In this document: one piece after another, positions 1 through 9,391 of the stretch
Layout: each line of letters starts with the position of its first letter
Position numbering within the stretch: position 1 is the first letter of the stretch
Assembly (NCBI RefSeq): GCF_021533835.1
Contig: NZ_JAKFYQ010000001.1
Location: 5,001 to 69,000, forward strand
Reading direction: 5' to 3'
Length of the DNA: 64,000 bases
Source of the DNA: Synechococcus sp. Nb3U1
Lineage (GTDB): Bacteria; Cyanobacteriota; Cyanobacteriia; Thermostichales; Thermostichaceae
Notes under the pieces: model-generated
The model's input: only the letters and a program-made list of their open reading frames with translations
What the model was told of the DNA's origin: nothing
The model's database searches: none
Translations under genes and position numbers: made by a program

Positions 1-254
<254 letters not shown>

Positions 255-333
255 CGATGGGGTTCTACTCCGCTCTGGCTATGCAGCTTTCAAAGTAATC
301 TATCCCGCCTCAATCCGCTCGTGCCTGTGCACT

Positions 334-452
334 TTCCTGGTGCCTATGGCGCAGTGGCCCCACGCCGACCCATCCCGAACTCGGTTGTGAAACGCTGCAG
401 CGGCAATCCTACTTGAGGGGTGGCCCTCCGGTAATCTAGCTCGGTGCCAGGT
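334..452 (+). rRNA. rrf: 5S ribosomal RNA
   Basis: This 119-nt stretch begins with TCCTGG and ends with the complementary CCAGG, forming the terminal helix. In between is the conserved 5S core CCATCCCGAACTCGG. It lies directly downstream of 23S rRNA and upstream of a terminator, so it is the last gene of the rRNA operon. The ends are set by the terminal pairing and could shift by one or two bases. No tRNA lies between 23S and 5S. Confidence 0.95.
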
Positions 453-461
453 TGATACTCG

Positions 462-493
462 AAAAAGGATCCCAGTGTGTCGGGATCCTTTTT
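462..493 (+). terminator. Rho-independent terminator of the rRNA operon
   Basis: A perfect 12-bp inverted repeat, AAAAAGGATCCC then GGGATCCTTTTT, with an 8-base loop and a run of T at its 3' end. It starts 10 bases after the end of 5S rRNA. The two arms contain the GGATCCC core of the palindrome that is abundant throughout this genome. Because of the A-tract on the left arm it could also stop the convergent mlrC-type transcript from the right. Confidence 0.9.
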
Positions 494-546
494 TTGTTTG
501 GTTTGTTTTTGCCCGTGCATCGATAGTCTGTCTATTAAGAAGGCTT

Positions 547-2055
547 CTAAGAAGGCTTCCACTTTAGCTCTGGATCAAAGGGATAAATGGGGCGCTTGAG
601 GTGACAGAAGGTGAGTCGACCCAAATGAGGGCTGGACAAGCCAGGGGTGTCGGCTTCAATAATCTGTTTGGCAATGGGGGTGAAGGCTGCCCGAAAATGA
701 ACCAATGATTTCACTGCCAGAATCTTTTGTTCGGTGGGCTCAATGCCTTGGCTGCGAAAAACCTCCAGATCTGTGGGTTGATAGCGATGGGTGGTGACGA
801 TGACCCGTACGGATCCCCCCTGCGCGCCTGCTATCTCCAAGACGGCTGTTGGCCCCATATTGATTTCGATGCCCGTCAGCATGGATCCTGTGTGGGTAAA
901 TCTTCCGTCACTCAAGCTCTTAACTGTAGCGGTCACCGGCAGGGGATCCCCATGTAATTGATCCACCTTGCCACCCAACGTGACCGATAACGTCGCCCCA
1001 ATTCCAGCCTGGGTTGCAGCCTTGACGACTTCGGGGTCGGCGATAACTCCTACAGTTGCTTTTTGAGCTCCCAATCGTAAAAGCGCCTCCAGCAACACCG
1101 TGCCATCACAGGGGGTGCCTGCTCCGGGATTATCGCCACTGTCTGCTATGACGATGGGCCCTGCCGGAGCTTGCATGGCTTTTATGACCGCCTCGTCGAT
1201 GAAAACCGGTTGAGCGACAAAGTCATCTCGCCAATCCCAGACATAGGCTGCTAGTTCCTGGGCTTTGGCTTTGGCAAGCTGGGGCTCCCCGTTGCTGGTG
1301 ACGATGATTGTGAAGCTGGTGTGAGGAATATCGGCATAGGGAAACCCAGGCAGATAGCTGACCTTGAGAATGCCTCGCTCGGTTTCAATATCGTGGGCCA
1401 GTCGCTTCAGCCCCAACATGGGCTCAGCGTGGGTGTATTGTCGCTGCATTCCCGAGAGGAGGGGGATGTTGATGATGTGAGGGGTAGGTTGAATGCCTTC
1501 CCGAACCATTTTGGCCATCAATAATCCAGCTTCGTAGCCGCGCTCGTAGGGATCCGTGTGGGGATATTCATCGTAGGCCACGCATATGCTGGCCAGACTC
1601 ACCATCTCAGGAGTAATGTTGCCGTGGAGATCGAGCTCCACAATCACCGGCATCTCAGGCCCCACCACCTGCCGAACGGCCCGGAGAATATAGCCTTCTC
1701 CGTCATCATCCAACTCCGAGACCATGGCCCCATGCAGGGACAACAGGACACCATCCACAGGGGTCTTGGTGTGGATGGTGTCCAGACGGGTGGTCAATCC
1801 CTCCACAAGTGTAGCGAGGGCTGCTGCCGTGACGATCCCACCTGGGGTGGCAGAGGCCATCAGGGTCGGGATGACCTGGTAGTTGAGATCGCGAGCGGCA
1901 TCAATGAAACCACCAAGGCCGGTTTTGGTGCCGGTGTACTTGGTCAAAAGGCTCTCATCCACGGCATAGTGGCCTTGCTGAAAATCCTCCAGCGTGGTGG
2001 GAACGATGGAAAAGGTATTGGTTTCGTGGGCGATGCCACCAATTGCGATACGCAT
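547..2055 (-). CDS. M81 family metallopeptidase (MlrC-like)
   Basis: 502 aa, a normal length for the M81/DUF1485 family named after microcystinase C (MlrC), a zinc peptidase that cleaves the linearised tetrapeptide of microcystin. The family motifs are visible: HETNTF near the N-terminus, ELDLHGN in the middle and YPHTDPYERG after it, which supply the histidine and aspartate metal ligands. It is the last gene of a leftward operon after a peptide ABC transporter (binding protein, DppB, DppC), which fits a role in breaking down an imported peptide. The substrate is unknown; most M81 proteins have no link to microcystin. The frame is intact, unlike two of its operon partners. No signal peptide is seen, so it is probably cytoplasmic. 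Confidence 0.9.
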   Translation of the reverse strand: MRIAIGGIAHETNTFSIVPTTLEDFQQGHYAVDESLLTKYTGTKTGLGGFIDAARDLNYQVIPTLMASATPGGIVTAAALATLVEGLTTRLDTIHTKTPVDGVLLSLHGAMVSELDDDGEGYILRAVRQVVGPEMPVIVELDLHGNITPEMVSLASICVAYDEYPHTDPYERGYEAGLLMAKMVREGIQPTPHIINIPLLSGMQRQYTHAEPMLGLKRLAHDIETERGILKVSYLPGFPYADIPHTSFTIIVTSNGEPQLAKAKAQELAAYVWDWRDDFVAQPVFIDEAVIKAMQAPAGPIVIADSGDNPGAGTPCDGTVLLEALLRLGAQKATVGVIADPEVVKAATQAGIGATLSVTLGGKVDQLHGDPLPVTATVKSLSDGRFTHTGSMLTGIEINMGPTAVLEIAGAQGGSVRVIVTTHRYQPTDLEVFRSQGIEPTEQKILAVKSLVHFRAAFTPIAKQIIEADTPGLSSPHLGRLTFCHLKRPIYPFDPELKWKPS

Positions 2056-2130
2056 GGTTTTAAAGTCTGGGTGGGGAACAACTCGATTGGCTAGTTTTGG
2101 TTGATGCTATGGAGAAACTTTTTTTCAGGA

Positions 2131-3050
2131 TTAGCTGCGCTGGCGGGGATCTAGCGCATCCCGTAATCCATCTCCAATGAAGTTAAACGCCAGCACTGTC
2201 AGCACGATCATGACGCCTGGGGCAATAGCGATGTGGGGGTACGTAAGAATGTAGGCCCGGCCATCTGAGAGAATGCCCCCCAAGACGGGGCTGGGGGCCG
2301 GATCCCTAACCCCAGAAACGATAGAGCTGATTCCAGAATGATGGTGCTGCCCACCCCAAGGCTGCCTAATACGATTACAGGCCCCATGACGTTAGGGAGA
2401 ATATGGTGAAGTAAAATTCGCCTCGAAGTAGCCCCTCCTGCACGGGCTGCCATGATGAAATCTTGCTCTCTCAGGCTCATGACATCGGCGCGTACCACCC
2501 GAGCATAGGCTGCCCACGAGGTCAGCCCAATCACCGTCACGGTCGTGGTCAAGCTAGGGCCAAGCACAGCCGCCAGCATTAACAACAATGCCAGTGTTGG
2601 AAAGGCCATGAAGCTATCCAGTAGCCTGGAGAGCACTAAATCGGCCCAGCCCCCAAAGTAACCTGACAGGCCCCCCACCAGGATCCCGATGGTCACCGCT
2701 AGACTAGTACTCCCTAGGCCCACGATCAGGGCAGCACGGGTGCCAAAAATGATGCGGCTAAGCAGATCTCGGCCCACATGGTCAAACCCGAGCCAATGTT
2801 CAGAAGACGGGGGCCGGCCACGCATGCCGGCAAAAGTCTGGACGGGAGAGTAGGGGGCCAGTGCATCCGCAAACATTGCCACCAGAATCAAGATCACCAC
2901 GAAGGCAAGCCCTACCAAGGCCAAGTGATTGGCTCGATAGCGACGCCAGGCGCGCACCCAAGGGGAGATCGTCCGATGAGACTCCGGGCGGGTGGCTGTT
3001 GGGGATGATGTCGCTAAAATGACGGGGCTGGTGGGGGTGGGCATGGGCAT
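2131..3050 (-). pseudogene. Peptide ABC transporter permease, DppC/OppC type (frameshifted)
   Basis: Inner-membrane permease of the DppC family with an N-terminal membrane segment, a periplasmic part and the BPD_transp_1 core, including the EAA-loop region around LREQDFIMAARAGG. The open frame ends early at 2208 (280 aa) with a nonsense tail. Shifting one base at the C6 run 2276-2281 (G6 on the coding strand) restores the family C-terminus through a stop at 2131, ending in FNFIGDGLRDALDPRQ. The total length of 920 nt is one short of a multiple of three. The cause is either a real single-base deletion, transcriptional slippage at the homopolymer, or a sequencing error. It sits 57 bases downstream of the dppB-type gene in the same operon. 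Confidence 0.85.
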
Positions 3051-3107
3051 AGGCTAAGTCGACATGAACTTCCTGAACTAGGCCGAATAGACAAAAAAGC
3101 AGAAAAC

Positions 3108-4052
3108 CTATCGGGATCGGGCTAACAGCCGCAGGCGTGGATCGATGGCAGCGTAGGTGAGATCGGTGAGCAGGTTAACCACGACGACTAAGATGGACAA
3201 CACCATGACGATGGCTTGGGCCACCTGGTAATCCAGCCGAAAGACGGAGTCATAGAGCAGTCGCCCAATCCCAGGCAAGGCAAAGACCGATTCGATGATG
3301 ATGGTGCCGCTGAGCAAAAAGGCGATGCGAAACCCAATCACTGTCACCACCGGCAGCAGAGCATTGGGCACCCCATGGCCCAATAAGACCGCCTGGTAGG
3401 AAAACCCCTTGCTGTGGGCGGTTTTGATGTAGTCCTGTTTGAGAATTTCGATCATGGCTCCCCGCATCACCCGGGCCAGCACCGCCATCTGCTCGGTGGC
3501 CAGCACCACCACCGGCAAGATGTAACCCTGCCAAGAGCGCAAACCAAAGGGAGGCAACCAACGCAGCATCACCCCAAACACCACAATCAGCATTAGCCCT
3601 AGCCAAAAGTTGGGCAAAGCGATCCCCAACGTAGATCCCCCGGTCAGGAGGTAGTCGAACCAGGAGTTGCGCCGGGCCCCTGCGATGATGCCCGCCGGAA
3701 TGGCGACAGCAATGGCAATGCCCAACGCCAGCAAGTTGAGTAGCGCAGTCACCGGCACAGCTTCCCAGATCATCCGGTTGACCGGCACGCCAGTGCGGAT
3801 GATGGAGGTGCCGAAATTGCCGGTGAGTATCTTGCCCATCCAGGTGAGATACTGCTCCCACAGGGGACGGTCTAAGCCCCATTGTCGTCGGATTGCCTCC
3901 ACCTGAGCGTCGGTGATGGGCACTTGCCCTTCTCCCAGCAGCAAATCGACCGGATCCCCAGGGATGAGACGCACGATGATAAAGGTAATGATGCTGATGA
4001 GAAAAATCACCAACGTCCCCTGAAAAAGTCGAGCTATCAGGTATCGGCCCAT
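3108..4052 (-). CDS. Peptide ABC transporter permease, DppB/OppB type
   Basis: 314 aa, the usual length for DppB-type permeases. It starts with an N-terminal membrane helix (YLIARLFQGTLVIFLISIIT) and has a long periplasmic segment, then five more predicted helices. The EAA-like coupling loop lies around QDYIKTAHSKGFSYQ and the C-terminus carries the family tail DLTYAAIDPRLR. It would form the channel with the DppC-type protein downstream. No ATPase (DppD/DppF) gene is in the window, so the ATP-binding subunits must be encoded elsewhere. This gene shows no lesion, although both flanking transporter genes do. Confidence 0.93.
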   Translation of the reverse strand: MGRYLIARLFQGTLVIFLISIITFIIVRLIPGDPVDLLLGEGQVPITDAQVEAIRRQWGLDRPLWEQYLTWMGKILTGNFGTSIIRTGVPVNRMIWEAVPVTALLNLLALGIAIAVAIPAGIIAGARRNSWFDYLLTGGSTLGIALPNFWLGLMLIVVFGVMLRWLPPFGLRSWQGYILPVVVLATEQMAVLARVMRGAMIEILKQDYIKTAHSKGFSYQAVLLGHGVPNALLPVVTVIGFRIAFLLSGTIIIESVFALPGIGRLLYDSVFRLDYQVAQAIVMVLSILVVVVNLLTDLTYAAIDPRLRLLARSR

Positions 4053-4168
4053 GGGGTTACCTCATAATTGGCTCAGCCTAGCCATTGAGTTGATGGTGAT
4101 TGGCTATCTGGTTGACTATTCTGTCGGAACAAGGATCCCAACTGAGGGCAGAGGATCCTAGGGATCCC

Positions 4169-5830
4169 TTAGGCTTCAATCCAGATCTCGTGCAGCTTTT
4201 TGTAGATAAAGTCCCCGGCTAAGGCAGCCTCTGGCAACCCTTTGATGCGGCTGCTGAAGATATTGAACCAATCCCAATACATGACGAAGAGGAAGGGCAC
4301 CTCCTCCGCCACAATCTGCTGAATCTCGCGGTAGTATTCGGCCCGACGTTCGGGATTGACTTCCAAGCGGCCCAGTTCAAGTAGCTCGTCGACACGGGCA
4401 TTGGCAAAATTGGATCAATTGGATCGCCCATCTGATGACAGCGTGGTAGGGGCATCGGGATCCCCATTGGTGCCTCCGTAGTTCCAGTTGTAGAGGGAGG
4501 CATCGATGGTGTTGTTACGCAAACCCGTCTGGATGGCGGTGATGGGCGCCTCTGAGAGCTGCATATCGATTCCAACCTCCAGCAGCTGTTGCTGTAGGAT
4601 CTCTGCCTGAGGGCGGCGGGCCTGGTCCCCAGTGATGGTGGTGCAGGTGAAGGTCAGCTTTTGGCCATCTTTTTCGCGGATGCCGTCGGATCCTATTGTC
4701 CAACCTGCTTCTTCTAGCAATTCCCTTGCTTTGGCCGGATCATACTCATAGGTGGTGACCAGGGGCTCAAACCACTGCATCAAGGATGGGGATAAGTTGG
4801 AGGTGGCTAGGGTAGCGGCACCTTGCTGCACATCTTCAATTTGTCGAGGACGGTCGAAGGCATACATCATGGCCTGTCTCACCCGCTTGTCAGAGAGGAT
4901 GGGATGATTGTTGTTCAGCGGAAAGTGATTGACGCTGAGGCTAGCGCTGACGAAAGTGGTGAAGTTTTCGGTGTCGGACGCAAAGCGCAGGTTATCTTCG
5001 ATAAGCGGCGGCCAAGTCATTGTATCGGCTTGGCCTGTTTCCATGGCGATGGCTCGAACTGAGGCCTCTGGCACGATATCCTGGCGCAAAATGTTGATAT
5101 TGGGACGGCCTCGAAAGTAGTCATCAAAGGCTTCCAATTCGGTGAACTCTGCTGCGCGCCACTCTTTGAGCTTAAAAGCCCCTGTACCGATGGGCTGCGT
5201 TTCAAAGACTTCCTCGCCCACCTCTTCGTGATAATGCTTGGGCACGATGTAGTAATTATTGGCAGTAAGGCGCAGAAAGGTGGCGTTGGGCTGGCTGAGG
5301 GTGAAGACTACCGTGTACGGATCCGGCGTGTCGATGCTCTCGATGTCAGCAGCTTGTCCTGAGATGGTGGAGCCACTTTCGGGATCCCCATAGAACTCAT
5401 AGGTGTACTTGACATCCTCAGAGGTCAGCTCTTCGCCGTCGTGAAACAGCACCCCTTCCCGCAGCTTAAAGGTATATGTGAGGCCATCGTCGCTGATCTC
5501 CCAGGATTCTGCCAGGGCGGGCTGCACCTCAAAATTCTCGTCCACCTCTATTAGAGCGTCATAGAGCTGGTAGATAACAAATAGAGGAACATTCCCCACC
5601 GCTTTGCCAGGGCTGAGGGTCGGCACTTCTTGGTGCCCAACCGCAACAAAGGTTCCTCCCCGAACTGGCGTATCAGATTGGCCTTGAGCGGCCTCGTGAG
5701 ACGCCGAAAGGGACAGCAATGCTCCAGAACTCGAAGCCGCTGCCCCCATCAAAAGGCTGCGTTTGAGGAAGTCGCGACGGCGAACCAATCCTGCTCCAGC
5801 TCCTGACGACGGACGACGAGAGTAACCCAT
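4169..5830 (-). pseudogene. Peptide ABC transporter substrate-binding protein (SBP_bac_5), interrupted by an in-frame stop
   Basis: An extracytoplasmic solute-binding protein of the DppA/OppA family, about 553 codons in total. The N-terminus has a twin-arginine motif (RRRDFLKRSLL) followed by a hydrophobic stretch, so Tat export is likely. The frame is open from 5830 to a TGA at 4415-4417 and then continues in the same frame to 4169. A tandem 9-bp duplication (GATCCAATT twice) creates the stop: removing one copy gives an uninterrupted reading RSNFANARVDELL, as expected for the family. As it stands, about 82 C-terminal residues are lost. It is first in the leftward operon with the permeases and the M81 peptidase. 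It is probably non-functional unless the TGA is read through. Confidence 0.88.
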
Positions 5831-6073
5831 GCTTCAATTTCCTTGACGACTTTTCGGCGGAGTTGCCTGGAGAATGAGGGCAGTGTAGCTTAAGTTTTTG
5901 AGTTGAAGTTGTATCGATTTGACCAAAACCTCAATCGCTTTTAAAAGCATAATGTATCTTTGGATACAATAATCACAGATAGCTTTCGCCAGTCAATCAA
6001 GTTTTTCAAGTTTTTGCTCTGAGAGACCTTTACAGTCTGTTTAGGCTTCTTAGAGGGTTACGCCTGCTATTGG

Positions 6074-6870
6074 GTGACAAGTCTGGGGCATTCTGGGGCC
6101 ACATGGCCATTCCTCCAGTGCAGTGATTGCTTTTGCCAGATCGCTCAGTACAGTCGGGCCGAGTTGATTGGGCAGAATCACCGTTTGATCAATTCTGGCC
6201 ATCATGACAAAGCCTTTTTTCGCCAGATGTGGTCAACTATCTCACGGGGGCAAATTTGGAAAGGCGAGATCTGTATTTGCGGTCTCCGTTGCGCAGCATC
6301 GACGGTTTTGGGCAGGTGCTTTTGGAGGATGACAACGACCAACTGGATGGGCCACCTGATTGACGATTTGCTGATGTTATCGCGGGTCACCCGCAGGGAG
6401 TTGAGACAGGATTGGGTGGATCTGAGCCAGTTGGCCCATTTGATCGCTTGGGATCTGGAACAATCCAACCCGCAGCGCTCGGTGTTGTGGAGCATGGAGC
6501 CGGATCTGAGGGCCTACGGGGATCCGCGCCTGCTGCGGGTGGTGTTGGAAAACTGACTGGATAATGCCTGGAAGTTTACTGCCAAACAGGAACGAACCCA
6601 CATTGAGGGGGGATCCCGTAGGGAAGACAATGGACGCATTTATTTCGTGCGAGACAAGGGGGCAGGCTTTGATATGCACTATGCCGATAAACTGTTCGGC
6701 CCCTTTCAGTGGTTGCATCTTTCCGAGGATTATGCCGGTACTGGTATCGGCTTGGCGACGGTGCAGCGGATTATCCTCGGCACGGGGGTCACATTGGGGC
6801 AGAAGCCTCTTTGGGGCAGGGGCGATCTTCTTCTTCACTCTTGGGGCGAATGGGAGCGACCCAAAGACTT
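6074..6870 (+). pseudogene. PAS-domain sensor histidine kinase remnant
   Basis: This is a multiply damaged kinase gene. The first part (6074-6280) encodes a recognisable PAS segment including YSRAELIGQNHRLINSG. The rest of PAS and the phospho-acceptor histidine region are missing, and the frame resumes near 6340 with the end of a dimerisation helix (LIDDLLMLSRV). The ATPase domain follows, with a TGA at 6554 inside what should read [13 protein letters not shown]. After that come RDKGAGFD and [12 protein letters not shown], and then two frame changes near 6780-6830 ([10 protein letters not shown] in one frame, GAIFFFTLG in another). It carries an internal deletion, a stop and at least two frameshifts, so it cannot make a working kinase. 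Confidence 0.85.
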
Positions 6871-6947
6871 GATCCTGCCGCTATCCAAGAACCTTTCCGG
6901 ATTTGCTTGCATGGTATGCTACCTGACTGCTCTCTCGATGGTTGACT

Positions 6948-7988
6948 ATGCTGCCCGCTTTGCACCAACTGGCTCGCGCTGCCAAGACCGTCTTTGTGTA
7001 CGGCATGGGCGGGGGAGGAGATGTCATTCAGACGATCCCGATCCGCAACTACTTGCAACACTTGGGGGTGGAGCGGGTGATCATTGGGGGAGTGACCTGC
7101 CAGTGGTGGCCGCCGCCCGAATTTGACCCGGAACCCCAGGCTCCGTTTCCCCTGTCGGCTTCGGTTTGGGGCCCCTGTTACTATGCCCTAGAGGAAGTTG
7201 AAAACGGGCGCTGGATGGGATCCCAGGCGTTGCAGGTGGATGGGTTGGCCCGGGTAGGGAAGCGGATCCCGGCGGAAGCGCAAATGGCGGAGCTGTTTGG
7301 GGTAGAAGCAGTGTTGCTCAGCTTGCGGGGGGGTGGCCAGGGGTTTTTGGCAGGATTGGAAGCGGTGATCCAGGAGTTTGCGGTGGATTTGGTGGTGGGG
7401 GTGGATATCGGCTCCGACAGCATTTACAGCCATACGGACGAGGTACGGCAGCCGCGCACTCCCCTTGCGGATTTCATCAGTTTGTCTGGGCTTTACCGCT
7501 GTTCGGTGCCGTCGATCTATGGGCTGTCGGGCTATGGCTGCGATGAGGAATTAGCTCTTGAGGATTTGGAGCGTAATGTGGGTCGGGCGATGCGGGCGGG
7601 GGGCTTCCTCGGAGCTTATGGACTAACCCAAGAGGATGTGGCAGATATGGAACGCGCCTGTCATGCCATGCCGGATCCGGTGGAAAAGTGGCCCATGGAA
7701 GCGGCGAAGGGCCATTTGGGGTTGCATCGGATGCGACTGAGCGAGCCCTGGGGATCCCTGCTGCGCATTACCCCGTTACAGGCGATGATCCTGTTTTTTG
7801 ACCCGAAGATTTTGGTGGCAGCGGTGAACCGGATCGCGGCCCAAGTGGGAGAAACCGGATCCCTGGCGGAGGCGGAAGCGACTCTAGCCCGGGCAGGGAT
7901 CCTGCCGGAGAGCTACCTGCAGCGGTATATCCAGTTTCTGCGCCCGGAATTGTATGGATCTGATGGATCTGCTGGATCCGCATCCTAA
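6948..7988 (+). CDS. DUF1152 domain-containing protein
   Basis: 346 aa from the ATG at 6948; a TTG at 6942 is in frame and possible. It opens with a glycine-rich nucleotide-binding-like segment ([16 protein letters not shown]). Further conserved pieces are [16 protein letters not shown] and [18 protein letters not shown], as in the DUF1152 family known mainly from archaea and scattered bacteria. I know of no established function for the family. The gene overlaps the start of the downstream amidohydrolase by about 35 bases, which implies co-translation and a linked role, perhaps in nucleoside or pterin-like metabolism. No signal peptide or membrane segment is visible. Confidence 0.8.
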   Translation: MLPALHQLARAAKTVFVYGMGGGGDVIQTIPIRNYLQHLGVERVIIGGVTCQWWPPPEFDPEPQAPFPLSASVWGPCYYALEEVENGRWMGSQALQVDGLARVGKRIPAEAQMAELFGVEAVLLSLRGGGQGFLAGLEAVIQEFAVDLVVGVDIGSDSIYSHTDEVRQPRTPLADFISLSGLYRCSVPSIYGLSGYGCDEELALEDLERNVGRAMRAGGFLGAYGLTQEDVADMERACHAMPDPVEKWPMEAAKGHLGLHRMRLSEPWGSLLRITPLQAMILFFDPKILVAAVNRIAAQVGETGSLAEAEATLARAGILPESYLQRYIQFLRPELYGSDGSAGSAS

Positions 7989-9315
7989 GGTGATGGAAAG
8001 GGAAATCGTTGATCTGCTGATTCGGGACTGTGCTGCGATCCCGATGGATGAGTTGGGGCGGGTTTTGGAGCGGGTGGATATTGCCATTAATGGGGATCGG
8101 ATCGTGGCGTTGGGGCAGGATCTCCCCTGCGTGGGCCGACAGACCCTGGACGGAAGGGATCATGTGGCTTTGCCGGGCTTGGTGAATGCTCATATGCACG
8201 AGTGCCTGACGCGGGGGCTGTGTGAGGATCGAGAGCTTTCCCGTTGGCTGGCGGAGATTTGTTTTCCTCTGGATGCCGCCTATACTCCTGAGGATATGCG
8301 GCTGGCGGCGGCCATGAACCAACTGGAGATGATCCGCTCCGGCACCACCACCTTCATCGACATCTACCGGCACCCTGCAGCGGCAGCGGCCATCACGGTG
8401 CAATCTGGGTTGCGGGGGATCTTCAGCCCGCAGGTGATCGACGAACCGGCGGGGGTGGGGGAATCGCTGGCGGATACGGAAGCGTTGATCCAAGCCTGGC
8501 ATGGGCGAGGGTCGGGTCGGGTTCACATTTGGGTGGGGTTACATGCCCCCTATTCCTGTCATCCCCGGAGTTTCACCCAGGGATCCGAGCTAGCCCAAAA
8601 GTACGGGGTGGGGCTGCATACCCACCTGGCCGAAACCCGTTGGGAGGTGGAAACCCTCCAGGCTCGCTATGGACTGACTCCGGTGCAGTGTTTGGAACGG
8701 TGGGGATGCCTGACTTCCAGGACGTTGGCCGCCCACTGTGTGCATCTGCAACCCGAAGAGATCGATCTCCTCAAGGCCAAGGGAGTGCGCATCGCCCATA
8801 ATCCCAGCTCCAACATGAAATTGGCCTCCGGCATACCGCCGGTTTTGCAGTGGCTATGGCGTGGGATCCCAGTGGGGTTGGGTACTGACTCAATTTTGAG
8901 CAACAACAACCTCGACTTGTTCGAAGAAATGCGGTTGGCGGTGTTTCTGCAACGGCTCGGGTCGGGGGATGGGGCCGCTCTCCCGGCACAGCAGGCTTTG
9001 TGGATGGCCACCCGCGGCAGCGCGGCTTGTTTGGGTCTGGAGCAGGAGATTGGCAGCTTAGAAGAGGGCAAAAAAGCCGATGTGATCCTGTTGGGTTGGC
9101 GGGCTCCGCATCTCTGGCCCCGCCTCCAGGGATCCCTGAATAACCTGATCGCCCAGGTGGTGTATTCTGCCCAGGGCAGTGATGTCGCCACCACGATCTG
9201 CGATGGGCAGATCCTCATGCACAATCGACAGGTGCTCACCCTACCCCAGGAGGAACTGCGACAGCAGGTGGGATCTCAAGCGGCGGATCTCTGTCGGCGC
9301 GCTGGGCTTGGATGA
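7954..9315 (+). CDS. TRZ/ATZ-type amidohydrolase (SAH/MTA deaminase-like)
   Basis: 453 aa from the ATG at 7954. A second ATG at 7993 begins closer to where family members usually start and follows the upstream stop codon. The zinc site motif HMHECL is near residue 70; further metal and substrate residues lie in AHCVHL, RIAHNPSSNMKL and GLGTDSILSNNN. These mark the family of S-adenosylhomocysteine, 5'-methylthioadenosine and chloro-s-triazine deaminases, which hydrolyse an amino group from a heterocycle. Which substrate is used cannot be told from sequence alone. It is translationally coupled to the DUF1152 gene. It is cytoplasmic and full length. Confidence 0.87.
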   Translation: MDLMDLLDPHPKVMEREIVDLLIRDCAAIPMDELGRVLERVDIAINGDRIVALGQDLPCVGRQTLDGRDHVALPGLVNAHMHECLTRGLCEDRELSRWLAEICFPLDAAYTPEDMRLAAAMNQLEMIRSGTTTFIDIYRHPAAAAAITVQSGLRGIFSPQVIDEPAGVGESLADTEALIQAWHGRGSGRVHIWVGLHAPYSCHPRSFTQGSELAQKYGVGLHTHLAETRWEVETLQARYGLTPVQCLERWGCLTSRTLAAHCVHLQPEEIDLLKAKGVRIAHNPSSNMKLASGIPPVLQWLWRGIPVGLGTDSILSNNNLDLFEEMRLAVFLQRLGSGDGAALPAQQALWMATRGSAACLGLEQEIGSLEEGKKADVILLGWRAPHLWPRLQGSLNNLIAQVVYSAQGSDVATTICDGQILMHNRQVLTLPQEELRQQVGSQAADLCRRAGLG

Positions 9316-9391
9316 ACAAGGGGAACTCAAGAATGGTTCTGGGCGAACGGGCTTCTTAGTGGGATTGCGGATCCCGTGCTATAGCTGGCGA

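Noticed and set aside
1558-2094. 178-aa plus-strand frame opposite the M81 peptidase
   Set aside because: Antisense shadow of a well-supported gene; His/Gly-rich composition without motif.
7768-8526. 252-aa minus-strand frame opposite the DUF1152 and deaminase genes
   Set aside because: Antisense shadow; proline/arginine-rich and no recognisable fold.
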